Positions 1-5,455 of a stretch of 11,084 nucleotides of DNA are shown here, piece by piece (the first letter of the stretch is position 1; each line of letters begins with the position of its first letter). The DNA is from Erythrobacteraceae bacterium CCH12-C2 (GTDB taxonomy: Bacteria; Pseudomonadota; Alphaproteobacteria; Sphingomonadales; Sphingomonadaceae). Location: assembly GCA_001556995.1 (NCBI GenBank), contig LSKF01000112.1, forward strand, positions 1 to 11,084, in the 5' to 3' direction. The translations under genes and the position numbers were made by a program. Under the pieces are notes generated by a model. That model was not told the origin of the DNA. It did no database searches and was given only the letters and a program-made list of their open reading frames with translations.

Positions 1-143
1 GGAGTCGTCGGCGCAGGAGTGGGGCTCGGCGCAGGTGCCGGGGCAGGCATTGGCATTGCATGACCCTGATGCTGCGCCACTGCTGGCGCAGCAATCACCG
101 CGCTGCCTAGCAATGCCGCATAAAGGACAGCCCGCACACTCAT
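1..143 (-). CDS. copB: Copper resistance protein B, N-terminal part (runs off left edge)
   Basis: Only the first 47 residues are in the window. They start at the ATG at 143-141, which overlaps the TGA of copA in the sequence ATGA. The visible part is a Sec signal peptide (MSVRAVLYAALLG, then a cleavage region ending PAVAQ) followed by HQGHAMPMPAPAPAP, a His/Met then Pro/Ala-rich stretch. CopB/PcoB proteins are outer-membrane beta-barrel copper resistance proteins that commonly begin with a signal peptide and a Met/His/Pro-rich segment, and copB normally follows copA directly. The identity therefore rests on gene order, translational coupling and N-terminal composition; the barrel domain lies outside the window. 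Another small exported copper protein cannot be excluded. Confidence 0.75.
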   Translation of the reverse strand, partial: MSVRAVLYAALLGSAVIAAPAVAQHQGHAMPMPAPAPAPSPTPAPTT

Positions 144-2029
144 GCGCCGCCGCCCGGACCGACCACGGTCACAGTCTGCATCATCCCGCCATGCATGTGA
201 TACATCAGGTGGCAGTGAAACGCCCAGTCGCCGGGCTCATTGGCCGTGAGATCAAATTGCGCGCTGGCGCCAGGTTGCACAATCACGACATTCTTGCGCG
301 GCTGATGCGCAGCGCTTTCCCCGTTGACCAACTCGAAGAACATGCCGTGCAGATGGATCGGGTGCGCCATCATCGTATTGTTGACCAGCTTCACCCGCAC
401 CCGCTCGTTCCACGCAAAACGGATCGGCACATCGCTGACCGCGGAATACATCCGGCCGTCGAACGACCACATATATCGTTCCATATTGCCGGTCAGGTGA
501 AGCTCAAGCAGCCGCGACGGCTCGCGGGTGTCGCGATTGGGTTCGAGCGCAGTCAGCATCCGGTAATTGAGCACGCGGTGCGGCACGTCGCGCAGTCCAA
601 GGCCAGGATCGCCCATTTTGTCGACCGGTGCCATGGATACCATGTCGATCCCTGGGCCGATCTCGACGTCAGGCGGAAGCAGAGTGGTGTCGCGCATCTT
701 CATGCCGTCCATGCTCATGCCGCCCATCGCCATGCCTTCCATGCCGCCATCGGCAGGCTCAGTTTGACTGGCCTGAGCACCATGTCCCATCGCCGCGTGA
801 TCCATCTCGCCCGCAACTGCACCAGTTGCGCCGCCCGTCGCAGCAGCGTCTGCAGGTCCGCCATGATTCATTGACCCATGGTCCATACCGCCTGACCCAT
901 GGTCCATCCCCATGTCACCCATCGTCAGCAACGGTGGATCACGCAAAGGCGGCACGGCAGCGCGCACGCCAGGGCGGCTCGCCAGCATCGCCAGCGCCAT
1001 ACCAGAGCGATCCATGGACTCTGCCACGATGGCGTAAGCATCTTCGTTGCTCGGCGTTACAATGACGTCGTAGATTTCGGCAGTGCCGATCTGGAACTCG
1101 TCTACTTCAACAGGCCGCACATTCTGTCCGTCCGCAGCGATGATCGTCATCGGCAAGCCGGGAATGCGGACGTTGAAGAAGCTCTGCGCCGATCCATTTA
1201 TGATGCGCAGCCGGATGCGTTCACCTGCGCGGAACAGATATTCCATGCCCTCTGTCGGTCCACGTCCGTTGGCAAGAAAGGTGTAAGTCTTACCGCCAAT
1301 ATCCATGATATCGGTCGGCATCATCCGCATCTGTGCCCACATCCGGCGCTCTTCTCCGGTCATCGGGTAATCATCCGTCCAAGTGCTTTGCTGCCGATTG
1401 AAATAGCCTTCGCCAGTGCGCAGCCGCTGCATAATGAAATGGGGGTCGAGCACGGTGAAATCGCTTAGCAAAAGAACGTAATCACGGTCATATTCGACCG
1501 GTTCCGGACCGGCCGGGTCAATGATCATGGGGCCATAATGACCAGACTGCTCCTGCAAACCAGAATGGCTGTGATACCAATAGGTGCCCGCCTGCCGAAC
1601 GGAGAATTCATAATTGAAAGTCTGGCCCGGCTTGATGCCAGGAAAGCTGATGCCCGGCACCCCGTCCATCTGGAACGGCAACAAAAGGCCATGCCAGTGG
1701 ATCGAGGTGTCGTCGCCAAGGTTGTTGGTCACATTGAAGCGCACATTCTGCCCCTCGCGCAGGCGGATAAGAGGGCCAGGAACACTTCCGTTCACCGCGA
1801 TGCCGGGACCGCGGCGGCCTTCGATAATGCGATGACCACTCCCAACGGCAAGATCGATCACGTCGCCGCTCAGTTCGCCAAAGCCAGCAGGGATGCGCGG
1901 CCCACCTTTCCCGTGGGTGCCTCCACGGTGCACGCTGTGTCCTTGTGCCCAGGCCGGCGTAGCGGCGAAAGCGGATGCCGCGCCAAACGCGGCTATGAGG
2001 TGACGTCGAGTAAGGTTAGGACTGTTCAT
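140..2029 (-). CDS. copA: CopA/PcoA-type periplasmic multicopper oxidase
   Basis: This 629-aa protein is close to the usual length of the CopA/PcoA copper-resistance oxidases, which oxidise Cu(I) to the less toxic Cu(II) in the periplasm and bind extra copper. A Tat signal is visible (TRRHLIAAFG at 7-16, cleavage near AWA-Q at 26-29), so it should be exported folded. The copper sites are intact: HWHG at 111-114, WYHSHS at 151-156, HPIHLHG at 556-562 and HCHLMYHMHGGMM at 605-617, with C606 as the type 1 cysteine. Between the second and third cupredoxin domains, about residues 370-446, lies a Met/His-rich insert built of MDHG- and GM-type motifs, typical of copper-storing CopA. It follows the ECF sigma gene by 6 nt with an AGAGG ribosome site, and its stop overlaps copB. 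Its oxidase activity needs oxygen. Confidence 0.95.
   Translation of the reverse strand: MNSPNLTRRHLIAAFGAASAFAATPAWAQGHSVHRGGTHGKGGPRIPAGFGELSGDVIDLAVGSGHRIIEGRRGPGIAVNGSVPGPLIRLREGQNVRFNVTNNLGDDTSIHWHGLLLPFQMDGVPGISFPGIKPGQTFNYEFSVRQAGTYWYHSHSGLQEQSGHYGPMIIDPAGPEPVEYDRDYVLLLSDFTVLDPHFIMQRLRTGEGYFNRQQSTWTDDYPMTGEERRMWAQMRMMPTDIMDIGGKTYTFLANGRGPTEGMEYLFRAGERIRLRIINGSAQSFFNVRIPGLPMTIIAADGQNVRPVEVDEFQIGTAEIYDVIVTPSNEDAYAIVAESMDRSGMALAMLASRPGVRAAVPPLRDPPLLTMGDMGMDHGSGGMDHGSMNHGGPADAAATGGATGAVAGEMDHAAMGHGAQASQTEPADGGMEGMAMGGMSMDGMKMRDTTLLPPDVEIGPGIDMVSMAPVDKMGDPGLGLRDVPHRVLNYRMLTALEPNRDTREPSRLLELHLTGNMERYMWSFDGRMYSAVSDVPIRFAWNERVRVKLVNNTMMAHPIHLHGMFFELVNGESAAHQPRKNVVIVQPGASAQFDLTANEPGDWAFHCHLMYHMHGGMMQTVTVVGPGGGA
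872..913 (-). repeat. 21-bp tandem repeat inside the copA Met-rich segment
   Basis: Two adjacent 21-bp units start at 872 and 893. Their first 15 bases are identical on the plus strand (TGACCCATGGTCCAT). On the coding strand they encode successive seven-residue units of the MDHGS type. Such units could expand or contract by slippage and so change the number of copper-binding motifs in CopA. Confidence 0.7.
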
Positions 2030-2035
2030 ACACCT

Positions 2036-2608
2036 CTATACGCGCGGTTCGGTGTCACCCCTCAAAAAAACCATCAATTTTTGACGCGCACGGTAAAGCC
2101 GCGTCTCGACCGCCTTGAGGCTGATGCCCAGCGTCATTGCTGTCTCCTGCTGGCTCAGACCCTCGATCGTGCACAGGATCAAAACGTCTTTCAGGCTGGC
2201 CGGTAGCTTGGCGATCGCGCGGGCGGCCGCAGCGAGTTCGGAGCGGTCTGCGACCAGTGTTTCCGCTGAAGGCGCATCATCGGCGATCCAGTCCGCGGCC
2301 TGTTCCGGCATCGGCAGGCCGATAAACCGCCTGACGGCTCGGCGACGGGCCCAATCGCGGCATTTGTTGAGCGTGATGGCGCTGATCCAGGCCTTGAAAG
2401 GTCGCTCGGGATCATATCGGTTCAGCGCAGCAAACGCGGCGACGAACGCTTCCTGCGCGATATCGAAGGCTTCCTCAGTGTCGCCTGTCGCCGAGCGCGC
2501 AAGCCGGTACACGGTCTCACGGTAGCGTTCGACCAGTGCACGTTGCGCGCCGGGATCGCCAGCCCGTGCTCCGCGTATGAGCGCCGCATCCAGATTGTCA
2601 GGGGTCAC
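2036..2608 (-). CDS. ECF-family RNA polymerase sigma factor, CnrH-like by context
   Basis: The 190-aa protein has the two-domain layout of ECF sigma factors. Region 2 spans about residues 20-92 (AFDIAQEAFVAAF at 47-59, then FKAWISAITLNKCRDWARRR at 71-90). Region 4 spans about 128-182 and includes a helix-turn-helix (LSQQETAMTLGISLKAVETR at 151-170). Regions 1.1 and 3 are absent, as expected. The start is a GTG at 2608-2606 overlapping the TGA of the upstream sensor gene (GTGA). Immediately upstream are a CnrX-like sensor and a small CnrY-like membrane protein, and copA follows 6 nt downstream. By analogy with CnrYXH it should be held at the membrane by the CnrY-like protein and released when metal binds the sensor. 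Which promoters it recognises cannot be read from this window. It is surely an ECF sigma factor; the CnrH role is inferred from neighbours. Confidence 0.9.
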   Translation of the reverse strand: MTPDNLDAALIRGARAGDPGAQRALVERYRETVYRLARSATGDTEEAFDIAQEAFVAAFAALNRYDPERPFKAWISAITLNKCRDWARRRAVRRFIGLPMPEQAADWIADDAPSAETLVADRSELAAAARAIAKLPASLKDVLILCTIEGLSQQETAMTLGISLKAVETRLYRARQKLMVFLRGDTEPRV

Positions 2609-3042
2609 TGCGGCTGAGCAGCGAGGCTCTTACTGACCACCGCATCGAACCGCGCCTGTTGATCCGGACGCAGCACCGCGCGCATTGCGAAAACATGTTC
2701 GAGGGTCGCTTTCTGGAGATCCCCCATCGCATCATGCGTATCGTCTACCGCTGCGGAAACGCGGGGACCAAATTCATGTTCGGCGGCGATGGCGTCGCCA
2801 AGCAGTGCATTGCTGCGCCTGAGCCGGTCCTCGAGCGCTTCACGCCGCGCAGCAAATTGGCGCTCAAGGGTGGTCAATTCACGATCCTGCGCCGGGTCCA
2901 GGTCGAGCTCGCCATGGATCAGGGCGTGCAGTTCAGCCCCACCATGGTGCGGTGCGGGTTGAAGCATGCGTCCGAGCCATACCCCGATCAGCGCAAGCGC
3001 AATGATCAACGCCGCTGCTAGGGCGATACGACGCAGGTTCAT
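2605..3042 (-). CDS. CnrX-like periplasmic heavy-metal sensor
   Basis: The 145-aa protein has an N-terminal membrane anchor (about residues 6-24) and a largely helical periplasmic domain, as in the CnrX/NccX sensor family. The residues I recall as the metal ligands of Cupriavidus CnrX (H42, H46, E63, H119, M123) have counterparts here at H39, H43, E60, H116 and M120, all at the same offset of three residues. The motifs are HALIH at 39-43 and HVFAM at 116-120. Additional metal-type residues near the start are H32 and H33. Its ATG overlaps the stop of the CnrY-like gene and its TGA overlaps the GTG of the sigma gene, so the three are probably made in fixed proportion. It should sense periplasmic metal and pass the signal through the CnrY-like partner. 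CnrX responds to Ni/Co; the copA-copB neighbourhood here suggests copper, which the sequence cannot decide. Confidence 0.85.
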   Translation of the reverse strand: MNLRRIALAAALIIALALIGVWLGRMLQPAPHHGGAELHALIHGELDLDPAQDRELTTLERQFAARREALEDRLRRSNALLGDAIAAEHEFGPRVSAAVDDTHDAMGDLQKATLEHVFAMRAVLRPDQQARFDAVVSKSLAAQPQ

Positions 3043-3299
3043 TCCTGACCCAGTGCAATCAGAGGAGTAAGCGAAGCCGAAGGTCCGAAGGCCGCAAGGG
3101 GCACTTCAGCGCGCTCCGGCACCTGTAACCCGCCCATGACCCCCATCCCAAGCGACACCACGAGCCCTAGGCCGAGCATCGCCCGAGTCTGCCTGACCTC
3201 GCCTTGCGCGCGCAAAGCCAGCCTCCCACCATCAATGCCGGAAAGGTCCGGCACAGGAAGTCTGGCCAATCGGGCGAGATTTTCGTCGAGATCCATCAT
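3039..3299 (-). CDS. Small membrane anti-sigma factor, CnrY-like
   Basis: The 86-aa protein has a cytoplasmic N-terminus of about 40 residues, one transmembrane segment (about 41-60, MLGLGLVVSLGMGVMGGLQV) and a short periplasmic tail. This is the size and topology of CnrY, which holds the sigma factor CnrH with a short cytoplasmic helix pair. The N-terminus has the hydrophobic pattern LARLARLPVPDLSGID at 8-23, a plausible sigma-binding element. It sits first in a Y-X-H order, and its TGA overlaps the ATG of the sensor. Two adjacent ATG codons (3299 and 3296) follow an AAGGAG ribosome site at 3309-3304; the first is used here. Sequence conservation in such short anti-sigma factors is low, so the call rests on topology and position. 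merR ends 43 nt upstream on the same strand, so read-through from merR is possible. Confidence 0.75.
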   Translation of the reverse strand: MMDLDENLARLARLPVPDLSGIDGGRLALRAQGEVRQTRAMLGLGLVVSLGMGVMGGLQVPERAEVPLAAFGPSASLTPLIALGQE

Positions 3300-3342
3300 G
3301 AAGCTCCTTCCGCATTATATACGCGGACGCGGCAAAAACCCC

Positions 3343-3750
3343 TCATGTTGCCTCCTTCTCTCCTGCATTTTCCTGCTCAAAGCTGAAAGCATCGATTATG
3401 GGACAGGGTCCGGATTGCTCCAACGCGCAGTAATCGGCGAGCCTGACGAGGGCTCCCCGCATGGTTTGCAACGTGGCGATTTTGGCATCAAGCGCCGCGA
3501 TCCGAACGCGCGCCAGATCCTGCGCAGCTGTCCGGTCGCCAGCATCCAGAGCCAGCAGCGTAGCAATCTCGTCAAGTGTGAACCCGGCGGTCTGCGCTGA
3601 CCGGATCGATTGCAAACGACCGAGGTCGCTGCGCGTGTAACGGCGTGGCCCCTCATGACGCGCAGGCTGCGCCAGCAAGCCGCGCCGCTGATAATAGCGG
3701 ATCGTTTCGACATTGACCCCGCCTGCACGGGCAAGTTCACCGATTTTCAT
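3343..3750 (-). CDS. MerR-family metal-responsive transcriptional regulator
   Basis: The 135-aa protein has an N-terminal MerR winged helix. GVNVETIRYYQRRGLL at about residues 11-26 is nearly the recognition region of mercury-type MerR. A long dimerisation helix and a C-terminal metal loop follow. The start is set at the ATG at 3750, which has AAGGG five bases before it; a GTG two codons upstream (3756) is also possible. The loop has C108 and C116 (CALEQSGPC), a spacing of eight as in CueR, whereas mercury MerR has nine as I recall it. The cysteine at the start of the dimerisation helix that completes the Hg site (C82 of Tn501 MerR) is replaced by an R/T region (DAGDRTAA, 69-76). The gene diverges from the glutaredoxin fusion across a mer-type operator, so it probably represses and activates that promoter and its own. 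The metal could be Hg(II), Cu(I) or another thiophilic ion. Confidence 0.9.
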   Translation of the reverse strand: MKIGELARAGGVNVETIRYYQRRGLLAQPARHEGPRRYTRSDLGRLQSIRSAQTAGFTLDEIATLLALDAGDRTAAQDLARVRIAALDAKIATLQTMRGALVRLADYCALEQSGPCPIIDAFSFEQENAGEKEAT

Positions 3751-3758
3751 TTTCACCC

Positions 3759-3790
3759 TTGATTCCGTACCATGGTACGGAACCTATATG
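3759..3790 (+). promoter_or_regulatory. MerR-type promoter and operator for the glutaredoxin fusion gene
   Basis: A -35 element TTGATT (3759-3764) and a -10 element TATATG (3785-3790) are separated by 20 bp, or by 19 bp if CTATAT is the -10. This long spacing is the hallmark of promoters activated by MerR-family proteins through DNA distortion. Between them lies the perfect 20-bp palindrome TTCCGTACCATGGTACGGAA (3763-3782). Its half-sites CCGTAC/GTACGG with a 4-bp centre match the operator of Gram-negative mer operons as I remember it. It is oriented toward the plus-strand gene starting at 3824 and lies just upstream of divergent merR. Confidence 0.88.
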
Positions 3791-3823
3791 GGCTGCATTG
3801 CAGCGATTCAAAGGAAATCTCCA

Positions 3824-4561
3824 ATGCCCTCACCCGCCAAAACCGCGGTGCTCCACCGCATGGTCATGCCCAATCACACCTGCCCCTATGGCCTTAAATC
3901 CAAGCATCTGCTCGAAACGCGCGGCTACAAGGTCGATGATCGGCACCTCACGACCCGCGAACAGACTGACACGTTTAAGGCTGAACACGGCGTTGCAACC
4001 ACCCCCCAGACCTTCATCGATGGCGAGCGGATTGGTGGGCATGACGATCTTCGGCGCTTCTTCGGTATCAAGGTCTCCGATCCGAATGCGACCACCTACC
4101 GCCCGGTGATCGCAATCTTCGCCATGACCGCAGCGATGGCAATAGCCACCGGCGTCGCCGTCGATGGTACGGCCCTTAGCATTCACGTGGCGGAGTGGTT
4201 TGTTGCCTTCAGCATGTGCGTGCTGGCACTGCTCAAACTCCAGAATGTCGACAAGTTCGCGACGATGTTTCTCAATTACGACCTGCTGGCGAAGCGCTGG
4301 GTGCCTTATGCGACCATCTATCCCTTCGCCGAGGGGCTTGCCGGTGTGCTGATGATCTCGGGCCAATTGCATTGGCTTTCGATACCTGTGGCACTGTTTA
4401 TCGGCACGATCGGGGCGATCTCGGTGTTCAAAGCAGTCTATATCGACCGGCGCGAACTCAAATGCGCCTGCGTCGGCGGTGACAGCAATGTGCCGCTGGG
4501 CTTCGTCTCATTGACGGAAAATCTGATGATGATGGCAATGGCAGTGTGGATGATGAGTTAG
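3824..4561 (+). CDS. Glutaredoxin domain fused to MauE/DoxX-like membrane domain
   Basis: The 245-aa protein starts at the ATG at 3824, preceded by AAGGA at 3811-3815; an upstream in-frame start at 3713 would overlap merR and the operator and is rejected. Residues about 8-81 form a glutaredoxin fold with the active site C20-P-Y-G23 (second cysteine replaced by glycine), the cis-proline motif TTPQTF at 59-64 and GG at 71-72. Four to five transmembrane segments follow (about 94-113, 119-139, 160-179, 184-207 and possibly 224-244), with the MauE/DoxX-like stretch YDLLAKRWVPYATIYPFAEG at 152-171. A CAC motif (C214, C216) followed by GG lies after the fourth segment. The protein thus has one thiol site on a soluble domain and a cysteine pair at the membrane. 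It is driven by the MerR-type promoter, so a role in thiol-based metal handling or redox repair under metal stress is inferred. The substrate is unknown. Confidence 0.85.
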   Translation: MPSPAKTAVLHRMVMPNHTCPYGLKSKHLLETRGYKVDDRHLTTREQTDTFKAEHGVATTPQTFIDGERIGGHDDLRRFFGIKVSDPNATTYRPVIAIFAMTAAMAIATGVAVDGTALSIHVAEWFVAFSMCVLALLKLQNVDKFATMFLNYDLLAKRWVPYATIYPFAEGLAGVLMISGQLHWLSIPVALFIGTIGAISVFKAVYIDRRELKCACVGGDSNVPLGFVSLTENLMMMAMAVWMMS

Positions 4562-4859
4562 AGCAGAGATCGCAAATTTTACGATGCAACGCTGTGTCGT
4601 CATCACACGGTACGGGCTCCGTCCGGAGAGAGGCGTGATGGATCGCGAACTGCGCTTCCAGCATATCTGTCATCGCCCGCCGCACCACTTCCGCATCCTC
4701 TCCGCCACCAGTCGCAAAGTGCGCGGTCAGGCTGGCATCGTCGCCAGCGACCGAACGCAGATGCAGGTCTAAAACCCCCTTCAAGCCTGCAATCTCTGCC
4801 ATCGCGGCACAGATGACCTTGAGGTCGAACCCACGCGGCACGCCTTGCAGAGGGATAGG
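4458..4859 (-). pseudogene. Remnant of a cation diffusion facilitator (CzcD-like), C-terminal domain only
   Basis: The reading frame, open from 4859, begins PIPLQGVPRGFDL and continues with the cytoplasmic C-terminal domain of CDF exporters: LKGVLDLHLRSV, SLTAHFAT, then FAIHHASLRTEPVPC. These match the family pattern of LL-x-GVP-x-G-x-D, GV-x-x-x-HDLH-x-W, and an I-H-H-x-T-x-Q-x-E ending followed by Cys. The frame is closed by a TAG at 4862-4860, exactly where the six-helix membrane part should precede it, and nothing resembling that part is found upstream. The 3' end of the frame runs about 100 bp antisense into the glutaredoxin fusion gene, and the last 35 or so residues (low-complexity Ser/Arg) look non-coding. 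A GTG at 4841 could start a short cytoplasmic fragment, but I read this as a broken gene, left by a deletion between 4862 and the following promoter. Confidence 0.65.
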
Positions 4860-4951
4860 CTACCCATTGCTGGAACGCATTAACGATCAGGTCTTGAACG
4901 GGTCGGTGAAGGCTTTGTCAGCTAGGTATTTTCCGAAGCTTTCGTCACGAT

Positions 4952-4965
4952 TTGATGTGGATCAA
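4952..4965 (+). promoter_or_regulatory. Perfect FNR/FixK-type binding site
   Basis: TTGATGTGGATCAA matches the FNR/Anr/FixK consensus TTGAT-N4-ATCAA at all ten defined positions and is a perfect inverted repeat of its half-sites. A weak -10-like hexamer TCAAAT lies at 4987-4992. With transcription starting near 4999-5000 the box would be centred about 41 bp upstream, the usual activating (class II) position for FNR. The next gene downstream on the same strand is the lipoprotein at 5056. Confidence 0.7.
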
Positions 4966-5055
4966 TGTAATCAGGGCGTAAAACGTTCAAATTCGTTCCG
5001 ATCAAGCGATGATGTTTCTCTTGAAAAGGACATCAGTAGTAAAGGAGCCTTCACC

Positions 5056-5289
5056 ATGAAATCTATGATTTTATTGTCACTAGCTTTTCCGGTATTGCTA
5101 GCTGGGTGCGCTACCATGGGAACGCGCATGGCGACCGCCGAGGAACGCGCTAGCTGCGCAAAAATGGAGGAAAAGATGGGGCTTGCTACGCCTCACGATC
5201 ATGGTGAAATGAAGGGCAGAGGGATGAACCCAATGAACCTGAGCCACTCCCGATGCGTGAAGATTCTCGCGCAGCCTGGTTCATCCTGA
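5056..5289 (+). CDS. Small Met/His-containing lipoprotein
   Basis: The 77-aa protein starts at the ATG at 5056 with a strong AAAGGAG ribosome site at 5041-5047. A lipoprotein signal peptide ends in the lipobox L-A-G-C with C18 as the lipidated residue. The mature part of about 60 residues holds two further cysteines (C34 and C67), three histidines (H47, H49, H64) and eight methionines, with ATPHDHGEMKGRGMNPMN at about 44-61. It should be a membrane-anchored periplasmic protein, probably in the outer membrane, with possible copper binding by its Met/His/Cys residues. I do not recognise the family. It lies 91 nt downstream of the FNR-type box and heads the plus-strand block that includes the copper ATPase. 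A function in copper handling is inferred from composition and neighbours only. Confidence 0.8.
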   Translation: MKSMILLSLAFPVLLAGCATMGTRMATAEERASCAKMEEKMGLATPHDHGEMKGRGMNPMNLSHSRCVKILAQPGSS

Positions 5290-5453
5290 TCCAGGCATTC
5301 GGCGGCCTTGGCGAGCCGCCGAATACTGCCACTGGAGTCTCAGCTCTGCACGATCATGCCGCCTGCTGCGTAACTGAAGCCCTCGCATCGGGCAATGAGG
5401 CCGAACAACAGGCCAAATTCAGCGGATTGGTCGACCTGATCGAGAAAGTGTAA
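5253..5453 (+). CDS. Hypothetical 66-aa protein
   Basis: This frame starts at an ATG inside the end of the lipoprotein gene (37-nt overlap) and stops two nucleotides before the next start. No convincing ribosome site precedes it, and a strong hairpin (5297-5324) falls within its first third, so the N-terminal part may not be translated. The second half looks coding: third codon positions are mostly G or C and the text is protein-like (ALHDHAACCVTEALASGNEA at 31-50, then a possible helix to the end). It has a CC pair next to HDH, which would suit metal binding. I do not recognise it. It could be a real small coupled gene, the 3' end of a degraded gene, or chance. Confidence 0.4.
   Translation: MREDSRAAWFILIQAFGGLGEPPNTATGVSALHDHAACCVTEALASGNEAEQQAKFSGLVDLIEKV
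5297..5324. other. 10-bp perfect stem-loop after the lipoprotein gene
   Basis: The arms ATTCGGCGGC (5297-5306) and GCCGCCGAAT (5315-5324) are perfectly complementary around an 8-nt loop. The hairpin begins eight nucleotides after the lipoprotein stop. No U-rich tract follows on either strand, so it is not a classical intrinsic terminator. It may be a transcript-end stabiliser or partial terminator that sets lipoprotein expression apart from the downstream genes. Confidence 0.55.
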
Positions 5454-5455
5454 CC

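Noticed and set aside
35..874. Long plus-strand frame opposite copA and copB
   Set aside because: It is antisense to copA with its intact copper motifs; long antisense frames are common in high-GC genes.
3314..3319. TATAAT on the minus strand just before the CnrY-like gene
   Set aside because: A start about 7 nt downstream would fall inside the AAGGAG ribosome site, so a normal leader could not form; no matching -35 element is at proper distance. It is more likely chance, or the promoter lies elsewhere.
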